Shown here one piece after another: positions 9,431-19,389 of a stretch of 30,855 bases of DNA. A program made the position numbers and the translations under genes. Each line of letters starts with the position of its first letter. Positions within the stretch are counted from its first letter, which is position 1. Source of the DNA: Phoronis australis. Taxonomy: Eukaryota > Phoronida > Phoronidae. The stretch spans positions 1 to 30,855 of the forward strand of contig NMRA01000432.1 in assembly GCA_002633005.1 (NCBI GenBank). Reading direction: 5' to 3'. A model generated the notes under the pieces. It did no database searches and was not told the origin of the DNA. It saw nothing but the letters and a program-made list of their open reading frames with translations.

Positions 9431-10668
9431 CTGTCGTCGTTTGAAAGAGTGAAAAATTTAACTATCCAACGTCACATTGTATATACAGTTTAGTACATCC
9501 TCAACGGAACAATTCATTGCTCCAGAACGAGAAAGTACTCAGCGTTTTCAATGATTACAATATAAGCCTTATGTAAAACCAAGGTGCTTAGTAAAGAGCC
9601 ACTTCCTCTTTTAGATCATGCTCAGCGGGTTACTAGTGGCATGCACTGTATTGTACCTCGTTTTTATGAATTATCTTTTGTAATCTCTAATTACACCTTC
9701 AACCAGTGTTGTTACACTTTTTCAAAACACATGTGCCTTGCCTGTTCACTTAAGGTAGATCTAATGACCTAGTTGATATTAACACATTACAACACATTCG
9801 CAGGTTCCGCATTGCCGCGTATTAGCGCCCGGGAGCTTAACATTTAAAAAAAATTTTTGCCCCTGCGCTAAATCCAAAAATGCGTTTTTGAAAAAGGCGG
9901 GGCTTGTCCAACAAGGCCATTTTTCTAGACCCGTTGCTCTCTGACCGTCGTTAACAACTGCATGTTAATGTTCGTTTCACTTGACAACCTGGAAAATATG
10001 GGACTGGCTTCTGTATGCTATATAAGTTGTTAAAACAACCAATACGTCATTTGTAATTTTCAATGCTTGCAACGCATCTAATCATTAATTTACACGCCTT
10101 GTTTTGTTTTACAGTTCGGTAACAGTGGGAACTGGAGTACCCTAGGAAAGAAAATTGAGATCAGGATTATTTGAAATAGTCTTGAATAAGCCCCGGCGGT
10201 TATTTGACCTGGCAGTAACTTCACTACGGTGATTTTAAAGGCCCTTTCATACTAATGTCGACGCGTCGATGTTTAACTTCACAGAAATTGCTGCAGGGTT
10301 TAACAGTGTCGACGGTGCAGTGTGTTATGAACTGTCAACCTCGGTCTTTATCGAAGTTATCGCCAGGTGCCATTACTATCGCCAGCAATTAAAGGTTAGT
10401 GCTGTCGCTAATAGTTGCTTATATTTCGCTCGCATCATCACCAATCGAAGTAGAAATAAGCTTGTTGTCAATTAGCACACGCAAATATCCTCAAATTGTC
10501 ACAGTACAAGACAGTGAGCGCGGGATACACCAGCGTTACTTTGCGATTAATGCGATGACGACAGCATCACCCACCGTTTACTTCGATGCCGTTTCCTACC
10601 GAAAGCTGATATAATCTATATCAGTTAGCCTCTTTGCATGAATTTGGTTCAGATTATGATATGCTTAC
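9431..10668 (-). other. intron between Ig exons 7 and 8 (1238 bp)
   Basis: Plus-strand open frames here (for example 10269-10475) look fortuitous. A CGACGCGTCG-type palindrome lies at 10258-10269, next to aaggccctttcatacta, which resembles a MITE end, but no matching second end was found. Confidence 0.5.
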
Positions 10669-10995
10669 ATGTGTGGCGTTCGACTTTGATCACCAGTGTC
10701 GTAGAAACGTTAAATCCACTGTGTTTAGTATTTTGTGCACTGCAAGTGACCACGTTATTGGTTGATTTTGAAGCAGTGAATTCCAATTTTAAACTGTGAA
10801 TTTCCCCATTATTCACAGAATTTCTACTCTCTCGGCGCTCAGTCCCTTCGATTCCCGCCCACTTGATATCAACACCAGGATAAACAGGATCCGTTGCGCA
10901 AACTAAAGTGTAAGTTTTTCCAATGGAAGCTGTTAAGTGGCTGCCGTTTTGGTAGATAATTGTGCCTTCGGAAACCGAGAGCAGTGCTGGGCCAA
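10669..10995 (-). CDS. Ig-like domain exon 7 (type B, second copy)
   Basis: A 327-bp phase 1-1 exon between ttttttttCAG|TTGGCCC (first base 10995) and ACAT|GTAAGC (last base 10669). It opens GPALLSV, with the B-strand Cys in YTLVCATDPVYPGV, the C-strand Trp in IKWAGIEGT and the F-strand Cys in VVTCSAQNT, ending TTLVIKVERH. Compared with the other type B exon (25574-25900) it shares length, the KTYTL-C-TDPVYP block, IKW plus IEGT, EFTAS/VFTAS and the VER/IER end. Two sequons (NGS, NVS) suggest an extracellular, glycosylated domain. The donor is GTAAGC rather than GTAAGT. Confidence 0.88.
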
Positions 10996-12331
10996 CTGAA
11001 AAAAAAAACATTTTAAGCGTTTAGTTAAATTAAGCATTCAAAAGAATTTTGGCGGCTCAATCATGACATGAAACATTTACAAAGTTGCCACAAGGTCTCA
11101 TGAGGTTAAGAAACACCGTTGACAGCAAAAAAGGTAGGTCTTGACTTGTTGACCGGAGCGGAAGAAGGTAGCTCAGTTTTAGATATTTTGGGCTTGATTC
11201 CTGTAGGATCGTACTTTATTATGTAAAAAAATGAGGTTACGAAGCTCCCTATTAACAAAGCTTAGTTTTCCATAATTATGTGCGAGTGTGTACACACTGT
11301 CCAACGTATCTGAATGGATGACCTGGCTGAGTTCTGCAGGTGCAAGGATTAAGCAAAGGAAGTTAGAGTGATTACGTTGTTCGCATGTAATACATGGCAA
11401 TATCTCGTGAAGCCTTGCGTAATCTTGCGTTTTTACGAGATTCTCGCGTCTACGTAACGCACGGACAGGTCACGGAAATGGAGTCAACTGAATTTGCTCC
11501 GAGAACAGGGTTAGAAGAAAGTTTACGACACAAGCGATTGTATGTCTACTGTTACCGAGTAATTAGTGAAGCAGTGGCCAGATGCTAGATGCTATAAGTA
11601 AATGCATTTGGCATAAAACTAGTAAACATCATGAAACGTCAAAAAACAAGGACATTTGTGGCCATAAACGAACAGCGTTTTGAAGATTGGGCTGAAATTA
11701 TGAATGAAGACAAATGACATTTCACTGGACAGCTCTCGATTTGGCGACCTGGGAAAATTCCAAGTCCCCACCATGTCGCCAGTGCGAGTATCAAAGTCAG
11801 ATAAGAATTTCGTCTAAATTGGTTTCAAAGCTCATGTTGACTTCCAAACTTTGAATCACAAATAAGTTTCCTAGATTCATTACCTATGATTCACAATTGC
11901 TCTTTGCGTCAAATCAGCGCATTTGGCACCAAGCTAAAATTACAACCAGATGTAAACAAACAAAAGTCGGAATTGTTCGACAAAAATTGGGAAAGATCGG
12001 TGAAAAGAGCACCAGCCTATGCAGTCGTCTGCGTTCTACGATTGTTCATTTTTTTAATCGACGAAAGGCGAAGGCAACCTATTTTCATGTCATTTTTAGC
12101 AAAAATAAGGTTCGTTGATTATCCCAGACATATTTTCCACTTAATTACAGCTTTTCGTAATTTGATTAATTATTCGTTCTCTACTCCAGAAGTGACGTTT
12201 TAGGATGCAAGGATTTCGCACCAATTTCTTTTCCCGTAGTCTGACTACATGAGCGTTGACGAGTCAGTCATAGATCTACCTCAGTTGTCATAAGTTACTC
12301 GTCGTTTGCTTTTGTTTACGAGTCAGTCAAC

Positions 12332-12565
12332 ATGCCACACTGTTGCCGCCTACCGGGATGTTCTCATTACGGCCCAAAGCCTGTAAGCAGCCCTGCTGCG
12401 ATGTTGAGTAGTGGGAGTGAATACAGGCCCCATTCGAGTACACCCAGTGAAGACAACAGGTCGTCGTTCAATGAACAGATGAGTTTATTGTGGACTTGTC
12501 TAAAGTATTGGAGCTATTTAGAAGGTGCCAGGTGTGTGGCGAGGGTGTCACACAGCAGGGTGTAA
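12332..12565 (+). pseudogene. truncated THAP-like ORF in left arm of the foldback element
   Basis: The frame opens MPHCCRLPGCSHYG, the M-P-x-x-C-x4-C start typical of THAP zinc-finger domains, which bind DNA and are common at the N terminus of P- and Kolobok-type transposases. The rest of the THAP signature (the later Pro, Trp, Phe and C-x2-H) is absent: after about 14 residues the sequence becomes Ser/Pro-rich and then reads antisense through the right-arm homology. It cannot encode a working transposase. An inverted second copy of the same start lies at 12692-12640. Confidence 0.5.
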
Positions 12566-12588
12566 GCAGTTTGTGTGCTCAGGTCATT

Positions 12589-12692
12589 ATCAGTGGGAGT
12601 GTGTCGCGGGCACTCGGGCAAGTGGGACAGTTGTTCCTCTGTCCGTGAGACGATAATGAGTACATCCCGGTACGCAGCGACAGTGTGGCATG
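12589..12692 (-). pseudogene. second, inverted THAP-like start in right arm
   Basis: On the minus strand an ATG near 12692, preceded by cagtcagtcaac exactly as in the left arm, opens MPHCRCVPGCTHYR and then a short tail before consecutive stops. The first 10 codons parallel the left-arm copy with a few substitutions. Sequence after it (12514-12650) matches the 30640-30800 region of the second family member, in opposite orientation to it in this window. Confidence 0.5.
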
Positions 12693-13351
12693 TTGACTGA
12701 CTGGTAAACAAAAGTACACGATAACTGAATTATCAAAACTGACTGACTCGGCAGCTCTCACAGTCGGACTATACGAAAAGAAATAAGCGGCTAAATCTTG
12801 TCTCCCAAAACGTCACTTCCGGAGTAGATAACGAATAGTTAATTAAATTACGAAAAGCTGTAATTAAGGGGAAAATATGTCTGGGATAACCAACGAACCT
12901 TATTTTTGCTAAAAAGACATGAAAAAAAGGTTGCCTTCGCCTTTAACTTTTACGCGACGGATCGGAAACCTAAGAATTCATTTCGGGGCCTGAGATTTTC
13001 AGTTTTGGCGACCTCAGATTTGTTTTGGTGATCTGGGATTTTCCCCAGGTAGCCAAATACGACTTCACGTTCAGCTAACAGTCGAGTACTGCTAATACAA
13101 GTAGGTCTATTTGTAAATAGAATATAATTCTCAGCTAATAAAATGGTTTGGCACAAATTTTAAAAGCGCCATTAGCTTGAAGACTGGGAAGACCTCTGAA
13201 GGAAAACTAAATAAATCCAAAAAGACAGACCATATAATTCCTAAGTTTTGTTTAAATATTTTTCCATGCTAGATCAAAGGAAAACATTTCGACAAATTTA
13301 TATTCAAGTCAGTTAAAAAATATAGAATTCACGCTCTGTCAATCAACTCAC

Positions 13352-13660
13352 AGCACACCGGCAATAAGAGACTGGCGGTTACAGATTGTGCGATCTTGGT
13401 GTTGGAGGCTGTGCATATCAGCGATTGACCACTCAGAGACCTTTGAGCAACCAGAGAAAGAATTGTGAATCTCTGTTTTTCTTCTTCATAATCACTTATG
13501 ACTTTAACGTATTTTGGGTCTACGTTTGAACAGTTAATGGTAGCGCTGGGGAAATACTCGTCGGTTTTACACATGATTGAGTAAGTGCGTGACGGAAGTA
13601 AAGTAACTTCCTCAAAAGGTGCTCCATCCTCCGTCAAAAACGCCAGCTTTGTAGGTCCAT
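13352..13660 (-). CDS. Ig-like domain exon 6 (type A, second copy)
   Basis: A 309-bp phase 1-1 exon between gttgCAG|ATGGACC (first base 13660) and GTGTGCT|GTGAGT (last base 13352). The domain opens (D)GPTKLAFL, then LLPSRTYSIMCKTDEYFP, ATINCSN and LICTASNT. The B- and F-strand cysteines are present. The residue where Ig domains almost always have Trp (C strand) is Cys, as in the other type A exon. About 64% of residues match that exon (66 of 103 by hand). It also ends in an extra Cys (LLLPVC). Both type A exons begin with a GAT split codon and use GTGAGT donors, unlike the TTGG start and GTAAG donors of the other six. Confidence 0.88.
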
Positions 13661-14639
13661 CTGCAACACAGTTACTGCAATTATTTAATTCTTTGAAAAG
13701 CACTTAAAAAATCAGAGGTTCATGGGAGAGCTATTCATCAAAAAGGTCAAGGTAAACTTTAAATAAGATTCCTTTAGGTGGGAGAAATGCAGCGTAAGAC
13801 CAGTCGGTGTACATTAGTCCTGTGATTTAGTTGCCCAAATCATTTGATGACTAGTCGATTAACGACTTCTAAACGGACAAGAGAAAAATAAACAACGAAC
13901 AGGTAAGTGCTTTTAAGGCATCCTTAGCCAGATTTTAGGTGGTTATATGCATTTGGATGGCTTTACGTAACATCGACAGTGATCAGTGAAGTGGCCTTTT
14001 CTCGCCATATGGTGTCACCGCCAAAAACAAAGAACAAGTAACGGAATTAGCTACAGCAGTAGATCGTGAATAACTATTAAACGCAACACACTTCCAGCAA
14101 CACACGAAATATCCGAACGCAAGAGTATTTGAGACGTAGACCGGAAGAAAGGAAACATAAAGAGCACCGTTAATCCGCACTGCATTGAATAAAATTCAGA
14201 ATGGAGTATCAAGGATTCCTGGGTGTACGTAGAAAAATGAAAATGAAGTCAATAACCCAAAACGTTCATCACATTTCGCAGTTCATGGTTGTAGTGTGCT
14301 TAGAATGGTGTTCCCAACTTCGCAGCAATGATATGCACGTGTGTTACCGTTTAAGTCGGGCATTAAACCAAAAGTGTTTCCTTGACCATGCGCAGGATTT
14401 AGAAGACTTTTAACTACAAAAAACTGAGTGCCTTATAAGATCTGTGTTTGCCCTCGAACGCGATAGATATCATGTAATAACCAGTAACCACGACCTTTGC
14501 CAGAGACGGGACTGAGTGCTACATTCACGTTCTGTAACTGAACCGAAATGCCGGGATGGAAAACGTTATTGTTCTGATCCTGCCACTGTACATTTTAACA
14601 AGAAGACAACGTTTCAGGAATATTATGCGGATTACTTAC
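13661..14639 (-). other. intron between Ig exons 5 and 6 (979 bp)
   Basis: Equivalent to the 815-bp C-to-A intron of the first block. Apart from the immediate acceptor (aactgtgttgCAG versus aactatgttgCAG) I see no clear similarity between the two introns. Confidence 0.6.
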
Positions 14640-14951
14640 GCAAGCAAATTAATGTCAACGTTAGTTCCACCTTGTAGGCAGTGTTTACGCTATTCTCCCC
14701 AATGCAGCGGACGTTTCTATTTACTTTTTGTGGAGGCGATATTGTCACTGTTACGAAGTATATTGCCCCAGACGTCCCCTCAGACGTCTTCCCAGTGCTT
14801 CCAGTGAAAGACTCCCATTTCAAATTTACGCTTGGTTGCGCTAGATCTGTCCAACAAGTCAGATTGATATCCTTTGTCCCATCGACTTCCACGATACTGC
14901 CATCTTTGAATTCCCAGTTTCCGTAGGTGACAGTCAATTTGGTTGGGCCAA
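14640..14951 (-). CDS. Ig-like domain exon 5 (type C, second copy)
   Basis: A 312-bp phase 1-1 exon between ttgttgCAG|TTGGCCC (first base 14951) and TTGC|GTAAGT (last base 14640). The domain opens GPTKLTVTYGN, with the B-strand Cys in DINLTCWTD, the C-strand Trp in NLKWESFTG, a Thr/Ser/Gly-rich loop, then ISPPQKVNRNVRC and IGENS around the F-strand Cys, ending LTLTLICL. It pairs with the exon at 28251-28562 in length, the GN...DG...VEV start, K-W...TG, the PPxxxNxxxRC block and the LTLI end. The loop Cys-Trp (TCWTD) replaces Cys-Thr of its partner. One NLT sequon overlaps the first Cys. Confidence 0.87.
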
Positions 14952-15021
14952 CTGCAACAAATCGTGACAGACCTTTTCACTTGGTTTGTAAAGTATGCAA
15001 CATATCAAGTTTTAGAAGGCA

Positions 15022-15026
15022 GTGAA
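15022..15026 (+). repeat. target-site duplication, left (GTGAA)
   Basis: GTGAA immediately before the 5' LTR, matched by GTGAA at 16161-16165 immediately after the 3' LTR. Five bp is the usual duplication length for Ty1/copia integration. Confidence 0.75.
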
Positions 15027-15165
15027 TGTTGTATAGTAGGCTTGTGTTTTCGAGTTGTATGCAGTGTCTCTCCTTCTCACATACCCAAGAAGGATTTTTT
15101 CTGTCGGTTCAGTTCCTTGCCAAGTTGTATCCAATAAAGTCTCCCAACTATATTAGAAATCTACA
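15027..15165 (+). repeat. copia 5' LTR (139 bp)
   Basis: Starts TGTTGTATAG and ends ...GAAATCTACA, in TG...CA form. It aligns along its length with the 3' LTR (shared gAGTTGTATgCAG, TCTC, CTCACAT, ACCCAAGA, TTCTATTC-like and TTAgAAATCTACA blocks) but lacks several internal blocks and is about 100 bp shorter. CCAATAAAG inside it could be the polyadenylation signal. It is followed by GGTCATGGGATCAAG, which resembles the initiator-tRNA-Met half primer site used by Drosophila copia (GGTTATGGG...). Confidence 0.75.
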
Positions 15166-15205
15166 GGTCATGGGATCAAGATACTCCATCTGGTTATTCT
15201 GCACA

Positions 15206-15901
15206 ATGAGTGACAGGTTGGACCCATGCAAAATAGGTCTATACGGGGTAGTAGAAGTTTTGTCAGCTTTATCGAAGATTAAAGCAGATTCGCTCATGTG
15301 TACTTGATTAACAAGAAAATTGATTATTTTCTGTTTTTCAAGAGTACAAAGCTATGGTAGAGAATCAAACTGGGTGTAGCAAAGGTACATTACTCAGTGA
15401 TGGCGGGGGCCAATATATGTCGAATGAGCTTCATGACTATCTGAAGTCTAATGGTATATTGCATCACACTATCTGAAGTCTAATGGTATATTGCATCACA
15501 CTATCTGAAGTCTAATGGTATACTGCATCACACTATCTGAAGTCTAATGGTATATTGCATCAAGTAACAGTTCACTTTTCATCACAAAAGAATGGCAAAT
15601 CTGAACGCTACAATAGAACTATATTTGAGTCAGCTAGGGCCATGATCATAGATGAACTACGACGTTCTGATCGTACACGCCAACAGCCTGTTAGGTATGG
15701 TTTTGATGAATGCTGTAACAGGTTTTACATGCCACTGATGTAGTCGAACCCTTGACCTACTCTGAAGCCCTGTCAAACCCTCTGTCTACACAGTGGTTCC
15801 GTGCTGCCCAAGAAGTGTATCAACCTCTTATTCAAAACGAAACATGGGAATTGGTTCAATTACCAGCTGGCCGAAAACCAGTGAGTTGTAAGTGGGAATG
15901 A
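15206..15901 (+). pseudogene. Ty1/copia polyprotein remnant (gag start, integrase core, start of RT)
   Basis: After a possible gag start (MSDRLDPCKIG at 15206) most of gag and protease is missing. From about 15333 the frame reads YKAMVENQTG, then LLSDGGGQYMSNELHDYLKSNG, the integrase core with its second catalytic Asp. A 32-bp unit is then repeated four times; a TGA falls in the second unit (15474-15476). The integrase resumes at 15555 with QKNGKSERYNRT. After QPVRYGFDE the frame changes and EPLTYSEALSNP, NETWELVQLPAGRKP and CKWE are read, matching the N terminus of copia reverse transcriptase, ending at TGA 15899-15901. No catalytic RT or RNase H remains, so the element is dead. Confidence 0.8.
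15436..15562 (+). repeat. four tandem copies of a 32-bp unit inside the integrase
   Basis: Unit ACTATCTGAAGTCTAATGGT plus 12 more bases, starting at 15436, 15468, 15500 and 15532, nearly identical (one t/c change in the third). Three extra units add 96 bp, so the outer frame is kept, but the inner units read in shifted frames and add a stop. Confidence 0.95.
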
Positions 15902-15922
15902 GTAGGGACATAGTACAGTGCT

Positions 15923-16160
15923 TGTTAGTATGATAGGCTTTACGTTTTGTATTTAAAACACTGCATCTAAGTTGGAGTGTGGTATTGTAGTTTTGTGCTT
16001 TTGAGTTGTATCCCCAGCTGTATGCAGTTGTCTCCTCTGCTCACATGTTACTGGTTTATTACCCAAGATGCATTTGTTGTTTCCGTCAGTTCTATTCATT
16101 GCCACGTTATATTCAATAACGTCTCTGAACTCGAGCTCTAAATTACATCAGAAATCTACA
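15923..16160 (+). repeat. copia 3' LTR (238 bp)
   Basis: Starts TGTTAGTATG and ends CAGAAATCTACA, followed by GTGAA (16161-16165). It is longer than the 5' LTR through internal blocks around 15945-15985 and 16010-16060. No clean polypurine tract precedes it. Confidence 0.72.
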
Positions 16161-16165
16161 GTGAA

Positions 16166-17087
16166 GACAATAATGAAGAATATGAACAGGACACTGGTGA
16201 ATCATTTGGGAATGGATGGCGAGAAAATGCAGTTAATAATTGTAATTAAGATACATGTTGTGGGCTTCTGTTGTACTTAAAGTAAAGCTTTGGATTGGAT
16301 AGTTTTAAGAGTCACTGCATGAGAACGTCAGGCAATTTGCAATATTATGGGAACATGACATGTCACGAATTTTAAATTTGATATTGTATATATATCACTT
16401 GGGCTAAATTAGTCACAAAAATATTAAAATTATTTTTTTCTTTCGCTACTTTGTAAATATATAACGAATAACTAAATCGGGTGAAAAATGGCCTAACCCC
16501 TTTTGCGCGACTGTTGAAAATGCCCTATGTTTAAACCACTTTGCGGGAGTTTAAAAAATAAAAATTTGATTGAGTTATACAAAACTATCCTTTTTGTAAT
16601 TGAGAATGGCAAAAATATTTCAGAATGACGTATTTTGATATTTTTAAGGAACCTTTGAATGCCTTGCCTCCACGGGCCAAAAACAGCTACCAATTTAGAC
16701 CTATATAGAGGCCTATGTAATTCAAGCGCGCAAGAACGCACACTACCCACACATGGGTTCTGTGATAGCTACAGCTCTCGTCTTTGACAAGATATCGTTA
16801 TTTCCGTGGACAGCACCTTCTTTAATTCTTGAATTTACACTTTAGCGAAGGCACTTTCACCACTTTCACTTGTTTCATACTGCCACCAATAGAGGGCGGC
16901 AAAGCAGAAAATGTGAAAAATATGATCTAAATTGGAAGTAAATCGTAATAAAAAATCATATTTAATTTTATTCAAGATAACCAGAATTGCTTCGAACGTT
17001 TTTTAGCTAAATATTGCGTTATTGACATTTACATGTAGCTAAGAAAAGGAATGAGGTTCACGAAAATAGGTCACGCTCTGAAGGAAA
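16166..17087. other. no gene recognised
   Basis: AT-rich. Immediately after the copia target duplication a plus-strand frame reads an acidic stretch (DNNEEYEQDTGE...), which may be part of whatever the copia element landed in. 16380-16450 is T/A-rich simple sequence. Confidence 0.35.
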
Positions 17088-17390
17088 ATGGCAAAGCCAG
17101 CGAGCCGCTGTGTTAATTACAACAAATATTTTGTCAAATACCTGAAAAGTGTCAAAGCACTAGATCACTTGGAAGAATGGGAGTTGATTGGCAATCTGGC
17201 ACGAATGGGAGTGTGAGAGGCAAAGGAACTGGCCAGCCTGTTAGAACAAAAGATTATATGTCCAAAGCACCTTAAGCAGTATCCAGGTTGTAAGCCAAGT
17301 TGTACATGTACGTTTGCAGCCTCGGGAATGCAAAGGGTGTTCACCACTCAATCCCAGGACTACGTCAACTTAATAACTACTCATTTGAAG
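17088..17390 (+). pseudogene. exon-like coding relic with one in-frame stop
   Basis: From ATG 17088 a frame of exactly 101 codons runs to CATTTGAAG|GTGAGC, a good phase 0 donor at 17391. One TGA interrupts it at 17214-17216. It includes YFVKYLKSVKALDHLEEWEL, an EAKELASLLEQK helix-like stretch, and a Cys-rich part ICPKHLKQYPGCKPSCTC. I do not recognise the family. It lies about 200 bp before the C2H2-like relic on the same strand and could be its upstream exon. Alternatively it is an unrelated transposon fragment. Confidence 0.35.
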
Positions 17391-17585
17391 GTGAGCTACG
17401 TAACAATTCATAGCATGGGCTGTATTCAATTACATAGACTATTTTTTCTCAGAAATCTCGCCGTGATTAGTCATACCATCTGAGAACTAGTTTCAGGTGT
17501 GTACGCAGTCTGAAAGACAAGTTAAATATTCGATGGAATGGAATACTCCTTCATAGCTTGATTTTTAAAAAGGACTTGTGTTCCA

Positions 17586-18800
17586 ATGCTTGCAACTAAG
17601 TTACCTATTTCAACAAGAAAAATGGCTGCTTGGAAAGCATATGGGATCGGAGATGGGGCGGTTTTGGAGAATCCTGCTTCTGGTTGCAAACCAGTGGAAC
17701 TGGTGGTTGAGGAATGTCATGTTGCATCCTCATTGAGACCTTTCACTAGTTTCAGCAATCGGAAGACGAAGATATTGCTGTGTCCAAAAGATCGATGGCT
17801 GTAACAACACTTTTGCCTTTCGAAACGAACTCAAGCAGCAAGTTAGCATGGACTGGCATGATAAACAGCCAACAGTACTTGAAGATCATCGCTGATGTGG
17901 GGAGAAAGTGGGCTGCCAAAGTCACTGGTATAGAAGGTGAAGTTCATGATCTAAACGCATGCTCGTTGAACTCAATTTGGCATCACAAATCCATAAGTTT
18001 AACGTATAACCTTTGCTGTGCATTTTAGTCACTGACTGTTCCTAGTTGACATAATAGTCAACATGGAAATACGCTGTGTGATGTTCTATATTACAACCCA
18101 ACAGAAAGTGAAGCTGTTGTGGAGCATGCTACTCAACAGCCTATGCAGCCATGGCTTGGATGTTCCCACAAATTTAGGATGGATTTTTTTGACGTGGATT
18201 ATTGTATCAATCAGACCACTCAAACAGCACAATTCTCTCACTTATGACCACAACATTTGGATTTTGTAAGCTCATTTTGTGAATTCACAAAACATGGCTA
18301 CTAATCAAAAAGCATGGCTCCTGGTGTTGCATCCAGCTTTGTTACCTTTAAACAGTCCTCCCACACTCTTCCCTGAGTCATGCACATGACTCTTAGTCAC
18401 GTGAGTTTTTGAACTGATTATTGGCTGCAAAAGCTGTGTTTGATTTGTGTGAACTTACAGCAATCAGCTTACGATTAGGTGTGTGAGTGGTGTTTACGAG
18501 TGTTTGACAATTGTTGTTCTGGTAACTTGCCAATGGACTAGATAACATATACTATCTTATTGAGTTTTACATTTGCAGGTGTAAAAATGCTGGCAGCTAG
18601 TAGCCAAACATCAGGAGAGTCATACAGGACAATGGTGTGGGCTCTGAAGTCAGCATAAAGGTCTGAAATAATGACTGAAAGCGTAAAGATGTTTTTGACG
18701 GATGCTTTCAACGAAGGCATGAAAACTGGTGAAAAAAGCGATCCAGTGAGGTGTTCTCAACAAACGAGAACTGCAGGACACAATCATAGAACAGCTGTTT
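17586..18800 (+). pseudogene. decayed C2H2 zinc-finger-like gene
   Basis: Coding-like pieces lie in order in several frames. 17771-17895 reads CVQKIDGCNNTFAFRNELKQ with a later His, the outline of a C2H2 finger in which the first His is Gln. 17871-17975 reads an ADVGRKWAAKV stretch. 18585-18780 reads TMVWALKSA, then VKMFLTDAFNEGMKTGEKSD followed by PV and SQQ. The last block matches what I remember of an invertebrate-expanded family with C2H2 fingers followed by a WALK...FL...F..G..TG.KADP..V...MR region. Many frameshifts and stops make it a pseudogene. The family call is from memory. Confidence 0.4.
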
Positions 18801-19369
18801 GAATATCTTGAGCAGTATCCATGTAGATCGTAATCATCAGTGTTACTGTATTCTTGTTGTGCACCTTATGGTGTGTCTATTACTATGAAGTAGTGTTACT
18901 AGTTAGTTTGGTTCCATGATATTTTCTGTGAATTTTTTCGCACAACAAGAGTGTTCCTTTAACTGTCATTTCCGGGTTATTTGTATGCATCAATATGCAG
19001 TACAAGCCAAACGTATCCTGACAAAATGACCCGGAATTCCTTGCCATGAAAGTTGGGGCAAAAGTAGAATTCGTGGTCTAAGTGGTCTTCCTTTGTGACT
19101 GAAAATGAACGGAAACAGGAAAGTTAGTATGGTGGCTAAGACATTCTGTAATTAGCTTTGGTAATAGCTACTACCAGTCATTTTTGCATTAACAGGCCTA
19201 GCCATCAAGTGGGGCAAAGATTTATATTGTCTGATTACTTTTGCCTTGTTTTGTATGACAGTTTGCAAGCATGTGTATGTAGACCCATTATGCTGTCATC
19301 CCCGTCTTTTTGTCTGGCATCTGTTGCTTCATCTCCAAATCCTTAGTGAATATGAAACTTTACAAATGG
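18801..19369. other. no gene recognised
   Basis: Contains a short inverted pair (ATTTCCGGGTTAT near 18967 and ATGACCCGGAAT near 19025) but no larger repeat or exon. Confidence 0.35.
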
Positions 19370-19389
19370 GATGACACAAGACAGTTTTG

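Larger units (their letters stand above)
12064..12944. mobile_element. foldback DNA transposon with ~300-bp inverted arms (THAP-bearing family)
   Basis: Both ends start AAAGGCGAAGGCAACCT. The arms 12064-12375 and 12944-12640 are inverted copies over roughly 300 bp: a 150-bp terminal part (including TTCCACTTAATTACAGCTTTT and AGTGACGTTTT), then GAGTCAGTC and TTTTGTTTAC motifs, then ATGCCACACTGT. The right end abuts TTAA (12943-12946), as does the related copy at 30022; the left end does not. Internal ORFs are truncated, so the copy is non-autonomous. THAP fragments and the TTAA context would suit a Kolobok-type element, but that placement is inference. The 150-bp terminal repeat recurs at 30022. 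Confidence 0.8.
10996..13351 (-). other. intron between Ig exons 6 and 7 (2356 bp), holding a foldback element
   Basis: This is the A-to-B intron of the second block. Removing the 881-bp element at 12064-12944 leaves about 1475 bp, close to the 1226 bp of the equivalent intron in the first block. Minus-strand and plus-strand open frames at 11179-11588 and 11886-12060 show no domain. Confidence 0.6.

Noticed and set aside
10255-10475. MITE starting at aaggccctttcatactaatgtcgac
   Set aside because: The left end looks like a repeat terminus, but no matching inverted end or target duplication was found within a few hundred bases.
12514-12711. Minus-strand 65-residue open frame and similar 30327-30845 minus frame as genes
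   Set aside because: Both overlap sequence shared between the two foldback-family elements and show no domain. They are read-through of repeat DNA.
14681-14926. Plus-strand frames over Ig exons (14681-14926, 9165-9371, 28397-28786)
   Set aside because: They lie antisense to Ig exons with clear splice sites and domain motifs, and have no features of their own.
15206-15307. Short ORF MSDRLDPCKIG... as an independent gene
   Set aside because: It starts just after the copia 5' LTR and probable primer site, so it is more likely the remnant gag start.
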